A DNA stretch of 64,000 bases from JBCBSZ01 sp039185015 (GTDB lineage Bacteria; Actinomycetota; Acidimicrobiia; Acidimicrobiales; Poriferisodalaceae), in contig JBCDAU010000004.1 of assembly GCA_039185015.1 (NCBI GenBank), positions 124,001 to 188,000 of the forward strand, given 5' to 3'. The position numbers were made by a program, and so were the translations under genes. The first letter of the stretch is position 1. Every line of letters begins with the position of its first letter. The notes beneath the pieces were generated by a model. The model saw nothing but the letters and a program-made list of their open reading frames with translations, did not search any database and was not told the DNA's origin. Of this stretch, positions 35,590 through 44,260 are shown piece after piece.

Positions 35590-36507
35590 TCAGGCGGCGG
35601 GAGTTCGTGGCGGACCGGCCACGATCCGGGCCGATCGGTCGTCGACCACCGGCTCGCGGCCGGCGAGCACGAGGCCGACGATGATCGTGGCGACGCCGAT
35701 CCACCCGAACCAGGCGAGCCGCTCACCGAGCACCACCACGGCGGCGAGCGCCGCCGTCAGCGGTTCGGCCAGCGTCAGCGTCACGGCCGTCGAGGTCGAC
35801 AACGACCGCAAGCCCCAGCCGTAGAGCACGTAGGCCACGCCGACGGTCAGGATCCCCAGGTGGGCCGCCATCAGCGCTCCGGAGGGCTCGGTCAGCCAAC
35901 CGCTCGGCTCGATCACGAGCAACGGCGACAGCGCCGCCGCTCCGACGGAGAACTGCCACGCCAACGCCTCGGTCGAGTGCACGCCGCGCTCGATCAGCGT
36001 CTTGGTGGCGATGGCGTAGAGGGCGTAGCCGAAGCCAGCGCTGAGCGACGCGGCGATCCCGAGCGGGCTGAAGGTCGCGGCTCCCCCACGACCGGCGACG
36101 ACGACCACACCGCCGACGACCATCACGATGGTGACGATCGCCCACCAGCGCGTCGGGCGCCGACCGAACCACATCCACTGCAGGAGTCCGGCGAAGACCG
36201 GCCCGCTGGCGAGCGCCACGATCGTCCCGAGCGCCACGCCGGATCGCTCGGTCCCGACGAAGAAGCCCGGCTGGTACACCGCGACGCCGAGGGCGCCGAC
36301 GGCGATCACCCGGTGATGGCGCCGGAGCGCCACCAGACGAGGCGGCCGGCGAGCGAACAGCCAGAGCACCACGGACCCGATGGCGATCCGCCAGGTGCCC
36401 ACGCCGAGGGGCGTCGCAGCGTCGGGACCGAGCTCCTGCGCCGTGCCGGTGGTCCCGAACAACGCGGCCGCGGCGACCACCGCCCAGACCGCGCTCCGTC
36501 TCGTCAC
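35590..36507 (-). CDS. EamA/DMT-family transporter
   Basis: A 305-residue membrane protein with ten hydrophobic helices in two EamA repeats. It starts AVWAVVAAAALFGTTGTAQ, the typical first helix, and the second repeat includes YALYAIATKTLIERG and LTLAEPLTAALAAVVVLGE, a strongly conserved DMT segment. Probable exporter of amino acids or other metabolites. GTG start at 36507 with CAGACT 6 nt upstream. It is not closely similar to the EamA protein at 29056. Confidence 0.85.
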   Translation of the reverse strand: MTRRSAVWAVVAAAALFGTTGTAQELGPDAATPLGVGTWRIAIGSVVLWLFARRPPRLVALRRHHRVIAVGALGVAVYQPGFFVGTERSGVALGTIVALASGPVFAGLLQWMWFGRRPTRWWAIVTIVMVVGGVVVVAGRGGAATFSPLGIAASLSAGFGYALYAIATKTLIERGVHSTEALAWQFSVGAAALSPLLVIEPSGWLTEPSGALMAAHLGILTVGVAYVLYGWGLRSLSTSTAVTLTLAEPLTAALAAVVVLGERLAWFGWIGVATIIVGLVLAGREPVVDDRSARIVAGPPRTPAA

Positions 36508-36552
36508 CGAGCGAGTCTGCCATCGACCGGCACGTCGCCAGCCGGACGTGAG

Positions 36553-37443
36553 CTAGAGCCCGATGACGGTGGCGGCCTGCTCGGCCGACTCGAGGGCGCG
36601 ATGGGCGACGTCGTGGAGCTCGGCCGCCGTCATCTCCACGGAGTCCGGGAGGTGCGGGACGAGCAGTTGCCCGATGGTCCGGACGTCGAGGCGGCCCTCG
36701 TTGGCACCCGGAAGCGCCGAGGGGAAGAGGGCGAGGTCGACGAAGTGCACCAGCCGAACGAGCCGGACGACCTCGACCGGGACCTTGTCCGGGAACTCGC
36801 GCTCGTGGTGGAGCGCAGCGACCATCGTGATCGAGGAGGGCAGGCCCCACTGGCGGCACGCGACGGCGGCGATCTCGGTGTGGGCGAGACCGCACACCGA
36901 TCGCTCCTCGCGGATCAGGTCGTCGGGCGACGCCCACCCGCCTTCGTCGATCCGACGCAGCTCGTCCGGCGCTTCCTGGAAGAGCACGAACCGTCCGATG
37001 TCGTGGACGAGGCCGGCGGTGTAGGCCGCGCCCGGGTCGACACCCCAGCCGTCGCACGCCGAGGCCAGCTCGCGGCAACCCGCCGCGGTCTGCAGACCGT
37101 GGAGCCAGAGGCTGCGCTCCCACGGATCGCGGGGCACGAACATGTGGGTGAGCCCCACCGCCATGACCATCGAGACCGCCTGGCGGGGACCCAGCCGAGT
37201 GACCGCGTCGCGCAAGGAGGTCATCGGCATGGCCGGCGCGCTGGCGCTCGAGTTCGCCGCGGAGAGGACGCGGGCAGCGAAGTTCGGGTCGGCTTCGAGG
37301 ACCGTGAGCAGCTCGTCGACGTAGTCGTCGGAGCCCGGATCGAGTTGCATCAGCGCCGTCACGGCGGACGGCAGACTCGGCAGCTGATCGAGACGCTGCC
37401 TCAGTCGATCCCGCATGCCGGCGTCGAACTCGGTGAAGACCAC
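36553..37443 (-). CDS. HDOD-domain protein
   Basis: A 296-residue protein with an HDOD domain over most of its length: LPSLPSAVTALMQL, DPNFAARVLSAANSS, SLRDAVTRLGPRQAVSMV, and an HD-like AGLVHDIGRFVL, followed by HTEIAAVACRQWGLP and a later HHE. HDOD proteins act in signalling, often with cyclic-di-GMP or motility systems, and usually lack phosphodiesterase activity. The start is uncertain: the GTG at 37443 is only 1-2 nt from an AAGGAGGG site, while the next ATG (37416) is about 30 nt from it. Confidence 0.8.
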   Translation of the reverse strand: MVFTEFDAGMRDRLRQRLDQLPSLPSAVTALMQLDPGSDDYVDELLTVLEADPNFAARVLSAANSSASAPAMPMTSLRDAVTRLGPRQAVSMVMAVGLTHMFVPRDPWERSLWLHGLQTAAGCRELASACDGWGVDPGAAYTAGLVHDIGRFVLFQEAPDELRRIDEGGWASPDDLIREERSVCGLAHTEIAAVACRQWGLPSSITMVAALHHEREFPDKVPVEVVRLVRLVHFVDLALFPSALPGANEGRLDVRTIGQLLVPHLPDSVEMTAAELHDVAHRALESAEQAATVIGL

Positions 37444-37475
37444 ACCCTCCTTGTCGGCAGCTCAGACGACCGAGT

Positions 37476-37865
37476 TCAGTCCTGGCCCCGCTCGCGGCCG
37501 AGACGGCGGAGCTGTGTGGCGATGTAGGGCCGGGCCCGACGCTGACCACCCCGCGCTGCGATGGCGGTGCGGAGCGCCTCGAGCTGGACGACGATCCGAT
37601 CACGGTCGGCAGGCCAACCGCGGTCGTCGCAGGTCCGGAGCCAGACGTCCGGTGCCTGGTGGCCCCGCTGCGAGTTGCAGCGACGGCAGGCGGCGAGCTC
37701 GTTCTCGATCCAGCTCGGCCCACCCTTGATGCGGGGGACGAGGTGCTCGGTGGTCGGGATGATCAACCGGCCGTCGAAGTCCCTCGCGCACCACACGCAC
37801 CGGGCACCGTCGCGCTCGAGGATGCGCTCGAGTCGGGCGGCCCGTCCGAGCTGACGTTCGTCCAC
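37476..37865 (-). CDS. HNH endonuclease
   Basis: A 129-residue HNH nuclease. The zinc-binding CVWCARDF knuckle, the HNH core TTEHLVPRIKGG, the Asn in ENELAACRRCNSQRGH and its second Cys pair are all present. It is a stand-alone small HNH protein, without restriction-modification or phage genes around it, so the role is unknown; many such genes are housekeeping in actinobacteria. GTG start at 37865 with TATCGT 7 nt upstream. Confidence 0.85.
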   Translation of the reverse strand: MDERQLGRAARLERILERDGARCVWCARDFDGRLIIPTTEHLVPRIKGGPSWIENELAACRRCNSQRGHQAPDVWLRTCDDRGWPADRDRIVVQLEALRTAIAARGGQRRARPYIATQLRRLGRERGQD

Positions 37866-37872
37866 GCCACCG

Positions 37873-37878
37873 ACGATA
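37873..37878 (-). promoter_or_regulatory. Putative leaderless promoter -10 of the HNH gene
   Basis: TATCGT on the minus strand, 7 nt before the GTG at 37865. Confidence 0.4.
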
Positions 37879-37882
37879 GAGA

Positions 37883-38917
37883 TCAGGCGATGGCCACGAC
37901 CGAGGACGGCTGCGGCTCCTCGCCGGAGGTCTCGTAGCGGGCGCGGACACGGTCGATGAACCCGCCACCGGTCTGATCCTGCGGGCCCGCAGTGGTCTCG
38001 GGAGCAGCAGACGCGGCCGGGGCGAGCGGCTCGCCGGCCGGCGCGTCGCCACCCGTCGTCGGTTCGGACTGGGCAGCGGCGATCGTCGATGCGTCCGACC
38101 CGCCCTCGCCGGAGGACACCCCGAGCTCGACAGCGGCGATCGTCGACCCGCCCGACCCGCCCTCATCGGAGGAGTCCGCAGACCCGCCGGTCGCAGCGGT
38201 ACGGTCCTCGTCGCCCTCTGCGCCCTCCATCCGCTCCTGGGCCAGCTCCGCGCGGGCCTGGGCCGCCGTCTGCGCAGCGGATGCGGCGACCGCTCGATCG
38301 GCACCGGACGGCTCGGCCGGTGCAAGGGCAGCCGCCCGAACCTGCATCATCTTCATGATGGTGGCCTGGGGATCGTCCTCGGGAGAGGTGTCGATACCGA
38401 CCTCGCCGCCGACGGCGTAACGACGACCGTCGGGACCGGATTGGTAGCTGTAGGTCGGGCCGCTCGTCACGTGCGCGCCGCCGGCGGCGACGTGGGCCAT
38501 CTCGTGAGCCCGCACCTCGGCGTCGCGGGCCTTCATCTCCCGGACGACCTGCTCCTGCTCCGTGGTCAGCTCACCCTGCTCGACCTCGTCCTCATCCTCG
38601 GCACCGGGCCCTCGCTCGGATCCTTCGCCGTCCTCCCGCCCACCGCGTTCCGTGCTCTGCGGACCAAACGGAGTCGGGGCACCGACGGCCTCGCGCTCGG
38701 TGCCGGCCTGGGTGTCGGGACGATCCCGCTCCTCGCCCTCGGAGTCGGACCGGCTCTCACCACCGCGGGCGAGGACGACTCGGCGGCTGCCGTCGGACTC
38801 GTTGGTGCGGCCTCCGGCGACATCATCGGTCCGGCCGTCGCCGGCCTCGACGTTCAGCGGGCGCGGCTCGATCACGGGCGGCACGAAGCCGACAGCGCCG
38901 ATCGCAGACACCGACAT
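37883..38917 (-). CDS. SprA-related putative metalloprotease
   Basis: A 344-residue low-complexity protein with a conserved centre: REMKARDAEVRAHEMAHVAA, then HVTSGPTYSYQSGPDGRRYA and VGGEVGIDTSPEDDP. This matches the SprA-related family, in which HEMAH is a zincin-like HExxH. The N-terminal 110 and C-terminal 120 residues are Glu/Asp/Ser/Gly-rich and probably disordered, with the short phrase STIAA repeated. There is no signal peptide. ATG at 38917 with AAGGGAC upstream. Activity is unproven in the family. Confidence 0.75.
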   Translation of the reverse strand: MSVSAIGAVGFVPPVIEPRPLNVEAGDGRTDDVAGGRTNESDGSRRVVLARGGESRSDSEGEERDRPDTQAGTEREAVGAPTPFGPQSTERGGREDGEGSERGPGAEDEDEVEQGELTTEQEQVVREMKARDAEVRAHEMAHVAAGGAHVTSGPTYSYQSGPDGRRYAVGGEVGIDTSPEDDPQATIMKMMQVRAAALAPAEPSGADRAVAASAAQTAAQARAELAQERMEGAEGDEDRTAATGGSADSSDEGGSGGSTIAAVELGVSSGEGGSDASTIAAAQSEPTTGGDAPAGEPLAPAASAAPETTAGPQDQTGGGFIDRVRARYETSGEEPQPSSVVAIA

Positions 38918-38974
38918 GGCGTCCCTTCGGCAGACCGCACCGGGTTCTTGAGGCGACCGTAGGCTCGTCGCACG

Positions 38975-39898
38975 ATGGCGACCGGCCGATTCGCTCCGAG
39001 CCCCACCGGGCCGCTGCACGTCGGCAACCTTCGCACGGCGCTCCTGGCCTGGTTGTTCGCCCGGTCGTCAGGCGGACGGCACCTCCTGCGCTTCGAGGAC
39101 CTCGACGCGGCGACGGCCCGACCCGAGCACGAGGCGGATCAGCAGCGGGACCTGGCGACGCTCGGACTCGACTGGGACGGCGAGGTCGTCCGGCAGAGCG
39201 ATCGGTTCGACCACTACCGCGACGCGCTCCGTCAGCTCGACGCGACCGACCGGATCTACCCCTGCTACTGCACCCGGCGGGAGATCCGCGAGGCGGCGAG
39301 TGCCCCGCACGGGGACCTCCCCGACGGCGCGTACCCGGGGACCTGCCGTCGGTTGACCGCCGCGGAGCGACGGCGACGGGAGGCATCCGGCCGGCGCCCG
39401 GCGTTGCGGCTGCGGGCCGACGGCGAGCGCCGTCGGTTCGTCGACCGCGTGCTCGGCCCCGTCGAGGCGATGGTCGACGACTTCGTCGTCCAGCGGGGCG
39501 ACGGCACGCCGGCCTACCAGGTGGCGGTCGTGGTCGACGACGACACCCAGGGGGTCGAGGAGGTCGTGCGGGGCGACGACCTCGCCGGCTCCACGCCCCG
39601 GCAGCTGCTGGTGGCCGAGCTCCTCGGGATCGAGCCGCCGACGTACGCCCACGTACCCCTGGCGCTCAACCGCGACGGCGCACGCCTCGCAAAGCGGGAC
39701 GGGGCCGTGACGATGACCGAGCTGGCCGCCGTCGGCGTCGAATCCTCGGAGGTGCTCGCCCACCTCGCACGGAGCCTCGGTCTGTCCGGACCCGGTGAGC
39801 GGCCGACCGTCGCCGACCTGCTGGAGCGCTTCGACCCCGCAGCGGTGCCGACCGAGCCCTGGATCCTGGACCCCGACGACCTCCTCACCCCGCCCTGA
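38975..39898 (+). CDS. gluQ: Glutamyl-Q tRNA(Asp) synthetase
   Basis: A 307-residue truncated class I synthetase that puts glutamate on the queuosine base of tRNA(Asp). FAPSPTGPLHVGNL carries the HIGH-like motif (HVGN, 15-18), CYCTRREI plus the later YPGTC form the zinc site, and LAKRDGAV is the KMSKS equivalent. The anticodon-binding domain of GluRS is absent, as expected at this length. It implies that the cell makes queuosine. TAGGCT lies 9 nt before the ATG. It ends 3 nt from the convergent membrane-protein gene. Confidence 0.9.
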   Translation: MATGRFAPSPTGPLHVGNLRTALLAWLFARSSGGRHLLRFEDLDAATARPEHEADQQRDLATLGLDWDGEVVRQSDRFDHYRDALRQLDATDRIYPCYCTRREIREAASAPHGDLPDGAYPGTCRRLTAAERRRREASGRRPALRLRADGERRRFVDRVLGPVEAMVDDFVVQRGDGTPAYQVAVVVDDDTQGVEEVVRGDDLAGSTPRQLLVAELLGIEPPTYAHVPLALNRDGARLAKRDGAVTMTELAAVGVESSEVLAHLARSLGLSGPGERPTVADLLERFDPAAVPTEPWILDPDDLLTPP

Positions 39899-39901
39899 GC
39901 G

Positions 39902-40240
39902 TTACTCCCCGGCCACCGCCGGGGCGGGTTCCGGAGCATCGTCCGCCGCGGTCGCGCGACCAGCGGCAAAGGCTCCGATCGCCAGGACCGCGATCAGCAG
40001 GAGCATCACCGGGAGCCACTTCTTGGTCTCGTCCTGGACCTTCTGGGCGGCGTACCGGATTCCGCCGAACACGGCGAGGAAGAGAAAGAGCCCCAGCGCC
40101 AACGGCAGCACCACGTGCCATGGGCTCCCCCATCGCTCACCCTGATCGATCGCCGACTGGAAGAGGTCGAGCACGGGCTGCCACGGATCAGGTCCTGCGT
40201 CATTCGACGACTCGCCACCCACCACACCGAACATGCCCAC
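39902..40240 (-). CDS. Small membrane protein
   Basis: A 112-residue protein with two transmembrane helices (about 48-66, HVVLPLALGLFLFLAVFGGI; and 82-98, WLPVMLLLIAVLAIGAF), separated by the charged AAQKVQDETKK. The tail is short and Ala/Pro/acidic. Function unknown. The GTG at 40240 is preferred to the ATG at 40234 because TAGCGT sits exactly 7 nt upstream. Confidence 0.65.
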   Translation of the reverse strand: MGMFGVVGGESSNDAGPDPWQPVLDLFQSAIDQGERWGSPWHVVLPLALGLFLFLAVFGGIRYAAQKVQDETKKWLPVMLLLIAVLAIGAFAAGRATAADDAPEPAPAVAGE

Positions 40241-40247
40241 GTACCAG

Positions 40248-40253
40248 ACGCTA
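40248..40253 (-). promoter_or_regulatory. Putative leaderless promoter -10 of the small membrane protein gene
   Basis: TAGCGT on the minus strand, then 7 nt, then the GTG at 40240. Confidence 0.4.
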
Positions 40254-40290
40254 GGTGGCGACCTCCGGCGACACGCGGACCTGGCGCCGG

Positions 40291-41199
40291 CTACCAGCCG
40301 TGGGCGGCGGCGCCGGCCTGGTTCGCCCACGCCCACGACATCGCCGCGGTCGAGCGGACGGCAGCGAGCCGACCGACGCGGTCCACGAGGATGAGGCCTC
40401 CCGTGCCGCCGTAGCGATCGACGACCTCCTCCATCGCACCCAGGGCGGCGAACGACGCATCGGCGCCGAGGCGGCACGCCTCGCCGGCGAACCGCGCGGT
40501 GCCGGCCCGCAGGAACGCCTCCCCCGTCCCCGTTGCCGAGATGGCGGCGGAGCGGTCGTCCGCCCAGGTCCCGGCCCCGACGACCGGCGTGTCGCCGATC
40601 CGGCCGGGCCGTTGCCCGACGAGTCCGCCGGTGCTGGTCGCCGCGGCCAGGTGCCCGGCGGCATCCAGGGCCACGGCACCGACGGTGTCGAGCCCGTCGG
40701 CCTCGATCGGCTCGCCGAGGTGCGCGTGGAGGCGCGCGATCGAGCGAGGCGTCCGCATCTCGGCCAACGACGACTCCTCGCAGCCCGCGCTCCGGGCGAG
40801 CTCGGCAGCGCCGTCGCCGGTCAGCAGGACGTGGCGGCGATCCTCCAGAACGGCTCGTGCGGCGCGAATCGGGTTCCGGAACGGTGGCAGCGCAGCGACT
40901 CCGCCGGCACGGAGGCCGGTGCCCTCCATGACCGAGGCGTCGAGCTCGAGGCCGCCACCCTCGTGGAGCGCTCCGCCGGTGCCGGCGTTGAAGCGCGGGT
41001 CGTCCTCGAGCACGACCACGGCGGCGATCGCCGCGTCGAGCGCATGCCCGCCCTGGCGCAGCACCGCAGCCCCCGCCGCGGCGGCGGTCGCGCACCCCTC
41101 GGCGAGCTCGTCCGCCTCACCGACGCGGGCTCCGGCACCGCCGTGGACGAGCACGACGGGGCTCGCGACGGCGTCGACCAACGATTCGAGCCCGGACAT
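40291..41199 (-). CDS. Isoaspartyl peptidase / plant-type L-asparaginase
   Basis: A 302-residue N-terminal-nucleophile hydrolase. VLVHGGAGAR opens the fold, NAGTGGALHEGGGLELDAS is the conserved substrate loop, and Thr172 in GLDTVGAVALD is the self-processing nucleophile; autocleavage before it would give alpha and beta subunits. GTGEAFLRAG and TGGLILVD follow in the beta subunit. The enzyme removes asparagine amide or isoaspartyl peptides. The ATG at 41199 was chosen, as further upstream codons lack family similarity. Confidence 0.85.
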   Translation of the reverse strand: MSGLESLVDAVASPVVLVHGGAGARVGEADELAEGCATAAAAGAAVLRQGGHALDAAIAAVVVLEDDPRFNAGTGGALHEGGGLELDASVMEGTGLRAGGVAALPPFRNPIRAARAVLEDRRHVLLTGDGAAELARSAGCEESSLAEMRTPRSIARLHAHLGEPIEADGLDTVGAVALDAAGHLAAATSTGGLVGQRPGRIGDTPVVGAGTWADDRSAAISATGTGEAFLRAGTARFAGEACRLGADASFAALGAMEEVVDRYGGTGGLILVDRVGRLAAVRSTAAMSWAWANQAGAAAHGW

Positions 41200-41279
41200 G
41201 ACCGAAGTCTGCACCCCCGCCGTGCCCTGCCGACGGAATCGGTGCGACACTGGTCCGACGAACCACCGGGGAGGTCGCG

Positions 41280-41411
41280 ATGGAACTGGGCAAGGTCGTG
41301 GATGTCGTCGAGACGCGGCGCCGGGCCGTCGAGGTCCCCGAGGAGCTGCAGGCCCCGGATCCGACGCCTGCAGAGGTCGATGAGGACGTCACCACCCCCC
41401 GCATGAGCTGA
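41280..41411 (+). CDS. Small protein (43 aa), unknown
   Basis: A 43-codon gene starting ATG at 41280, with a good GGGGAGG site 5-6 nt upstream. The product begins MELGKVVDVVETRRRAVEVP, then has acidic and Pro-rich residues ending TTPRMS. It sits 1 nt before the next gene, whose GTG start and GAGCTGAGG site overlap its end, so the pair is likely an operon. No family recognised; judged real from the ribosome site and tight spacing. Confidence 0.5.
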   Translation: MELGKVVDVVETRRRAVEVPEELQAPDPTPAEVDEDVTTPRMS

Positions 41412-41412
41412 G

Positions 41413-42387
41413 GTGGAGCCGGGCGACGAGCTCGACCCGCTGGTCGCCACCAAGCGGTGCCGACTGGGGTTGGTCGACGGGCGACCGGGCCTTCGTCCCG
41501 CCGTGCGGGGCACCTTCTTCCGCGCCAGCAGCCGGGCGACCTGCGGTGAGGGCCACGTCCACCGCGTCCCGGAGCCGAACTGCACGTGCGGCTTCTACGC
41601 GCTGCACGACTCCGACGAGCTCGCCGACCGCCTCGGACCGTGGCGTCCGGAGGAGGTCGAGCTGGACGTCGAGCTGACCGGCCGGGTCGTCGTCCACGAG
41701 AAGGGCCTGCGGGGCGAGGAGCAGACCGTCCTCGGCGTCCGCGTCCACCCGATGTGCGCGCTCTGCACGTCACGCACGCCCCGCCCGACCGTGGTCGTCG
41801 GGCGCGTCGACTCCGGCCGACGAGCCGACTGGGACGGGCTGCTCCCCCTGTGCGACCTCCATGCCACGGCCGCCTCCGAGCTGTGGACGATGGCCGGATT
41901 GGCCGCTGCCCTCGAAACCGAGGTCATCGTCGACCATGGAGCCAGCCGGGCACAGCCCAGCCGACGCCTGACCTCCCGCACCCGCCTGCGCATGGCGGTC
42001 GGGGCCACGATCGCCGCGGCATACCTCGTGCTCGGTCTCATCGTCGCCATCCGCGGAGTCCGGGTCGTCGATCCACCCGAGCCGCAGGTTGCCGAGGCCC
42101 GCCAGCTCGCCGACGACCTCGCCGTCGCCATCAGCGGCACCGAGACCGACGTCGACCTCCTCATCGCCGAGGCCCGGACCGTCGCCGAGGCCAGCCTCGA
42201 CCGGACCGACGTGATGCTGACCGCCTCGCTGGGCGGCGGGGTGCTCGTGCGGGTCGATCTCGGCGACATCTGCGTGATCCGGGCCGAGAACGAGACCTCC
42301 GCCGCGACCTCGATCACCGAGGACGGTCCGTGTCCCGAGCCCGTGCCGACGCCGGGCGACTTCCTCGCCGGGGACGGATCCGGATGA
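41413..42387 (+). CDS. Cysteine-containing, single-pass membrane protein, unknown
   Basis: A 324-residue protein. The N-terminal part (about 1-180) has cysteine motifs EPNCTCGFYALHDSDEL and HPMCALCTSRTPRP plus LLPLCDLHA, which could hold a metal. One transmembrane helix is at about 195-217 (MAVGATIAAAYLVLGLIVAI). The C-terminal part (220-324) is outside or inside depending on topology and contains VLVRVDLGDICVI. I recognise a recurrent actinobacterial pattern (CTCGFYA) but no function. It overlaps the nucleosidase gene by 4 nt (ATGA). Confidence 0.6.
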   Translation: MEPGDELDPLVATKRCRLGLVDGRPGLRPAVRGTFFRASSRATCGEGHVHRVPEPNCTCGFYALHDSDELADRLGPWRPEEVELDVELTGRVVVHEKGLRGEEQTVLGVRVHPMCALCTSRTPRPTVVVGRVDSGRRADWDGLLPLCDLHATAASELWTMAGLAAALETEVIVDHGASRAQPSRRLTSRTRLRMAVGATIAAAYLVLGLIVAIRGVRVVDPPEPQVAEARQLADDLAVAISGTETDVDLLIAEARTVAEASLDRTDVMLTASLGGGVLVRVDLGDICVIRAENETSAATSITEDGPCPEPVPTPGDFLAGDGSG

Positions 42388-43115
42388 TCGGCACGGTCCT
42401 CGTCGTCGTCGCCATGCGAGCCGAGGCGCAGCCGATCGTCGACCGGCTCGGGCTCGAGCCGGTCGACGGCGTCCCGGCGGGGTTGCCCTTCGCCTGGCAC
42501 GCCGGTTCGGTCGGTGGTCTGCAGGTCGCCGTGACGACCAACGGCATCGACCCGCGGCACGGCGTGGACAACATCGCCACGCAGCCGGCTGCGCTCAACA
42601 CCTACGTCAGCATCGACCGGTGGGCGCCCGATCTGGTCCTCACCGCCGGCACCGCCGGGGGGTGGGCGGCCCGGGGCGCCGACATCGGCGACGTCTATCT
42701 GTCCGGTGGCGATCTCGTCTTCCACGATCGCCGGATCGGCATCCCGGCCTTCGACGAGTACGGCCACGGCCGCTATCCGACCGTCGACGCCGCCGGGCTG
42801 GCCGCTCGGCTGGCCCTCAAGACCGGCGTCGTCACGACATCGAACAGCCTCGACGACCCCGAGCCCGACCGGTCGATCATGCGGGCGCACGGCGCTGACG
42901 TGAAGGAGATGGAGGCCGCTGCGGTCGGCTGGGTCACCTGGCTGCTCGGTGTGCCAGTGATGGCGGTGAAGGCCATCACCGACCTGGTCGATCACCACAC
43001 CGAGACCGCCGAGCAGTTCCAGGCGAACCTCGCGATGGCCACGGATCGGCTGTCCGATGCGGTCACCGCCGTGCTGTCCGACATCGACGGGCGCACGGTC
43101 GCCGAGCTCGCCTGA
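42384..43115 (+). CDS. 5'-methylthioadenosine/S-adenosylhomocysteine nucleosidase-like protein
   Basis: A 243-residue phosphorylase-superfamily nucleosidase. The N-terminus TVLVVVAMRAEAQPIVDRLG, LTAGTAGGWAARGADIGDV, the substrate-specificity Glu in DVKEMEAAAVGWV and the catalytic Asp in AITDLVDHH all match MTA/SAH nucleosidases, closer to the plant-type branch. It hydrolyses MTA or SAH to adenine and a sugar, feeding methionine salvage. ATG overlaps the stop of the preceding gene. Convergent with the MFS gene (2 nt). Confidence 0.85.
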   Translation: MIGTVLVVVAMRAEAQPIVDRLGLEPVDGVPAGLPFAWHAGSVGGLQVAVTTNGIDPRHGVDNIATQPAALNTYVSIDRWAPDLVLTAGTAGGWAARGADIGDVYLSGGDLVFHDRRIGIPAFDEYGHGRYPTVDAAGLAARLALKTGVVTTSNSLDDPEPDRSIMRAHGADVKEMEAAAVGWVTWLLGVPVMAVKAITDLVDHHTETAEQFQANLAMATDRLSDAVTAVLSDIDGRTVAELA

Positions 43116-43117
43116 GC

Positions 43118-44260
43118 TCAGCTCACCGCGATCACGCGCCGCAGCAGCAAACCGCCCACGACGGCGGCGACGAGCACCACACCCATCGGTGCCCGTTCGT
43201 CGGTGAGGGCGACCGCCACGCCGGCGAGGGCCGGCATCGACGTCGCCCCGACGTTGCCCGCGATGAGCTGCCATCCCGACACACGAGGCGCGGCGACGAT
43301 CCCGACACGGTCGGCCGTCGAGGCCATCAGCGTCGGGAACATCGGCGACAGCGCGAGGCCGACCAGCGCGGCCCCGGCGATGACGGTGACCCCGGGCAGC
43401 ACGGTGACCGTGACGATCGCCCCGGCGAGGGCCAACGCCAGTACCGGGAGGTGCCGTGGGCCGACGCCCAGCGCACCGAGCAGGAGACGACCGATCGTCA
43501 CCCCGCCCCAGAACCCACTGACGGCGAACCCGGCCACCTGGCCATCGATCTCTCGAGCGTCCTCGAGGTAGGTCGCCGTCCACTGCCCCATCGTCACCTC
43601 GATGCCGATGAAGGCATAGAGGGTCAGGAACGACAGCAGGACCGGTGCGGTCCGCCACTCGACGGCGGCTGGCGACGCGGTCCGCTCCTCCGTCACGCCG
43701 CCTGGCCACCGGAGCCCGGGCCGCACGACGGCGAGCGCAGCGGCGCCGCAGACCACGGCAGCGACGACGTAGGCGAGCTGCCAACGATCGCCGATCGCGG
43801 CCAACGCTGGCCCGATCGTCGCGCCGATCCCGTAGCTCCCGGCGAGGAACCCGGCGACGCCGACGCTGCCGACGGCGGCGATGAACCGAGCGCCCAGCGA
43901 GTCGAGGGCGCCCGAGGCGAGGCCGGCGACGAGCATGGCGGTGAGCAGGAGCGGCCAGCTCGGCGCGCTCGCGACGGCCAGCGACGCGGCGCCGAGCACG
44001 CCGATCGACACGGCGCCGGCGACACCGAAGCGAGCCCGGCGCAACAGCACGCCTCCGGACGCCGACATCGACAGTCGGCCGATCCCGTAGGCGGCACCGA
44101 GCAGGCCGAGGGCCGCGTTCGGTCGATCGAGCTGATCCCGGAGCGATGGCCAGGCGACGCCGAGCATCGCGATCGGCATGGCGAAGCCGAGGTAGACCAA
44201 CCCCATCGTCACCAGCGTGGGACGGTCGCCGGACCCACCCGACCGGGTGGGCTCGCTCAC
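43118..44260 (-). CDS. MFS transporter
   Basis: A 380-residue major facilitator with twelve hydrophobic segments. The loop 2-3 region reads LSMSASGGVLLRRARFG, a degenerate MFS A-motif. The second half includes FLTLYAFIGIEVTMGQWTAT-type helix 7, similar to fucose or sugar-related MFS, but the substrate is unknown. GTG start overlaps the ferredoxin-like gene stop (GTGA, 44257-44260), so both share a transcript. Confidence 0.82.
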   Translation of the reverse strand: MSEPTRSGGSGDRPTLVTMGLVYLGFAMPIAMLGVAWPSLRDQLDRPNAALGLLGAAYGIGRLSMSASGGVLLRRARFGVAGAVSIGVLGAASLAVASAPSWPLLLTAMLVAGLASGALDSLGARFIAAVGSVGVAGFLAGSYGIGATIGPALAAIGDRWQLAYVVAAVVCGAAALAVVRPGLRWPGGVTEERTASPAAVEWRTAPVLLSFLTLYAFIGIEVTMGQWTATYLEDAREIDGQVAGFAVSGFWGGVTIGRLLLGALGVGPRHLPVLALALAGAIVTVTVLPGVTVIAGAALVGLALSPMFPTLMASTADRVGIVAAPRVSGWQLIAGNVGATSMPALAGVAVALTDERAPMGVVLVAAVVGGLLLRRVIAVS

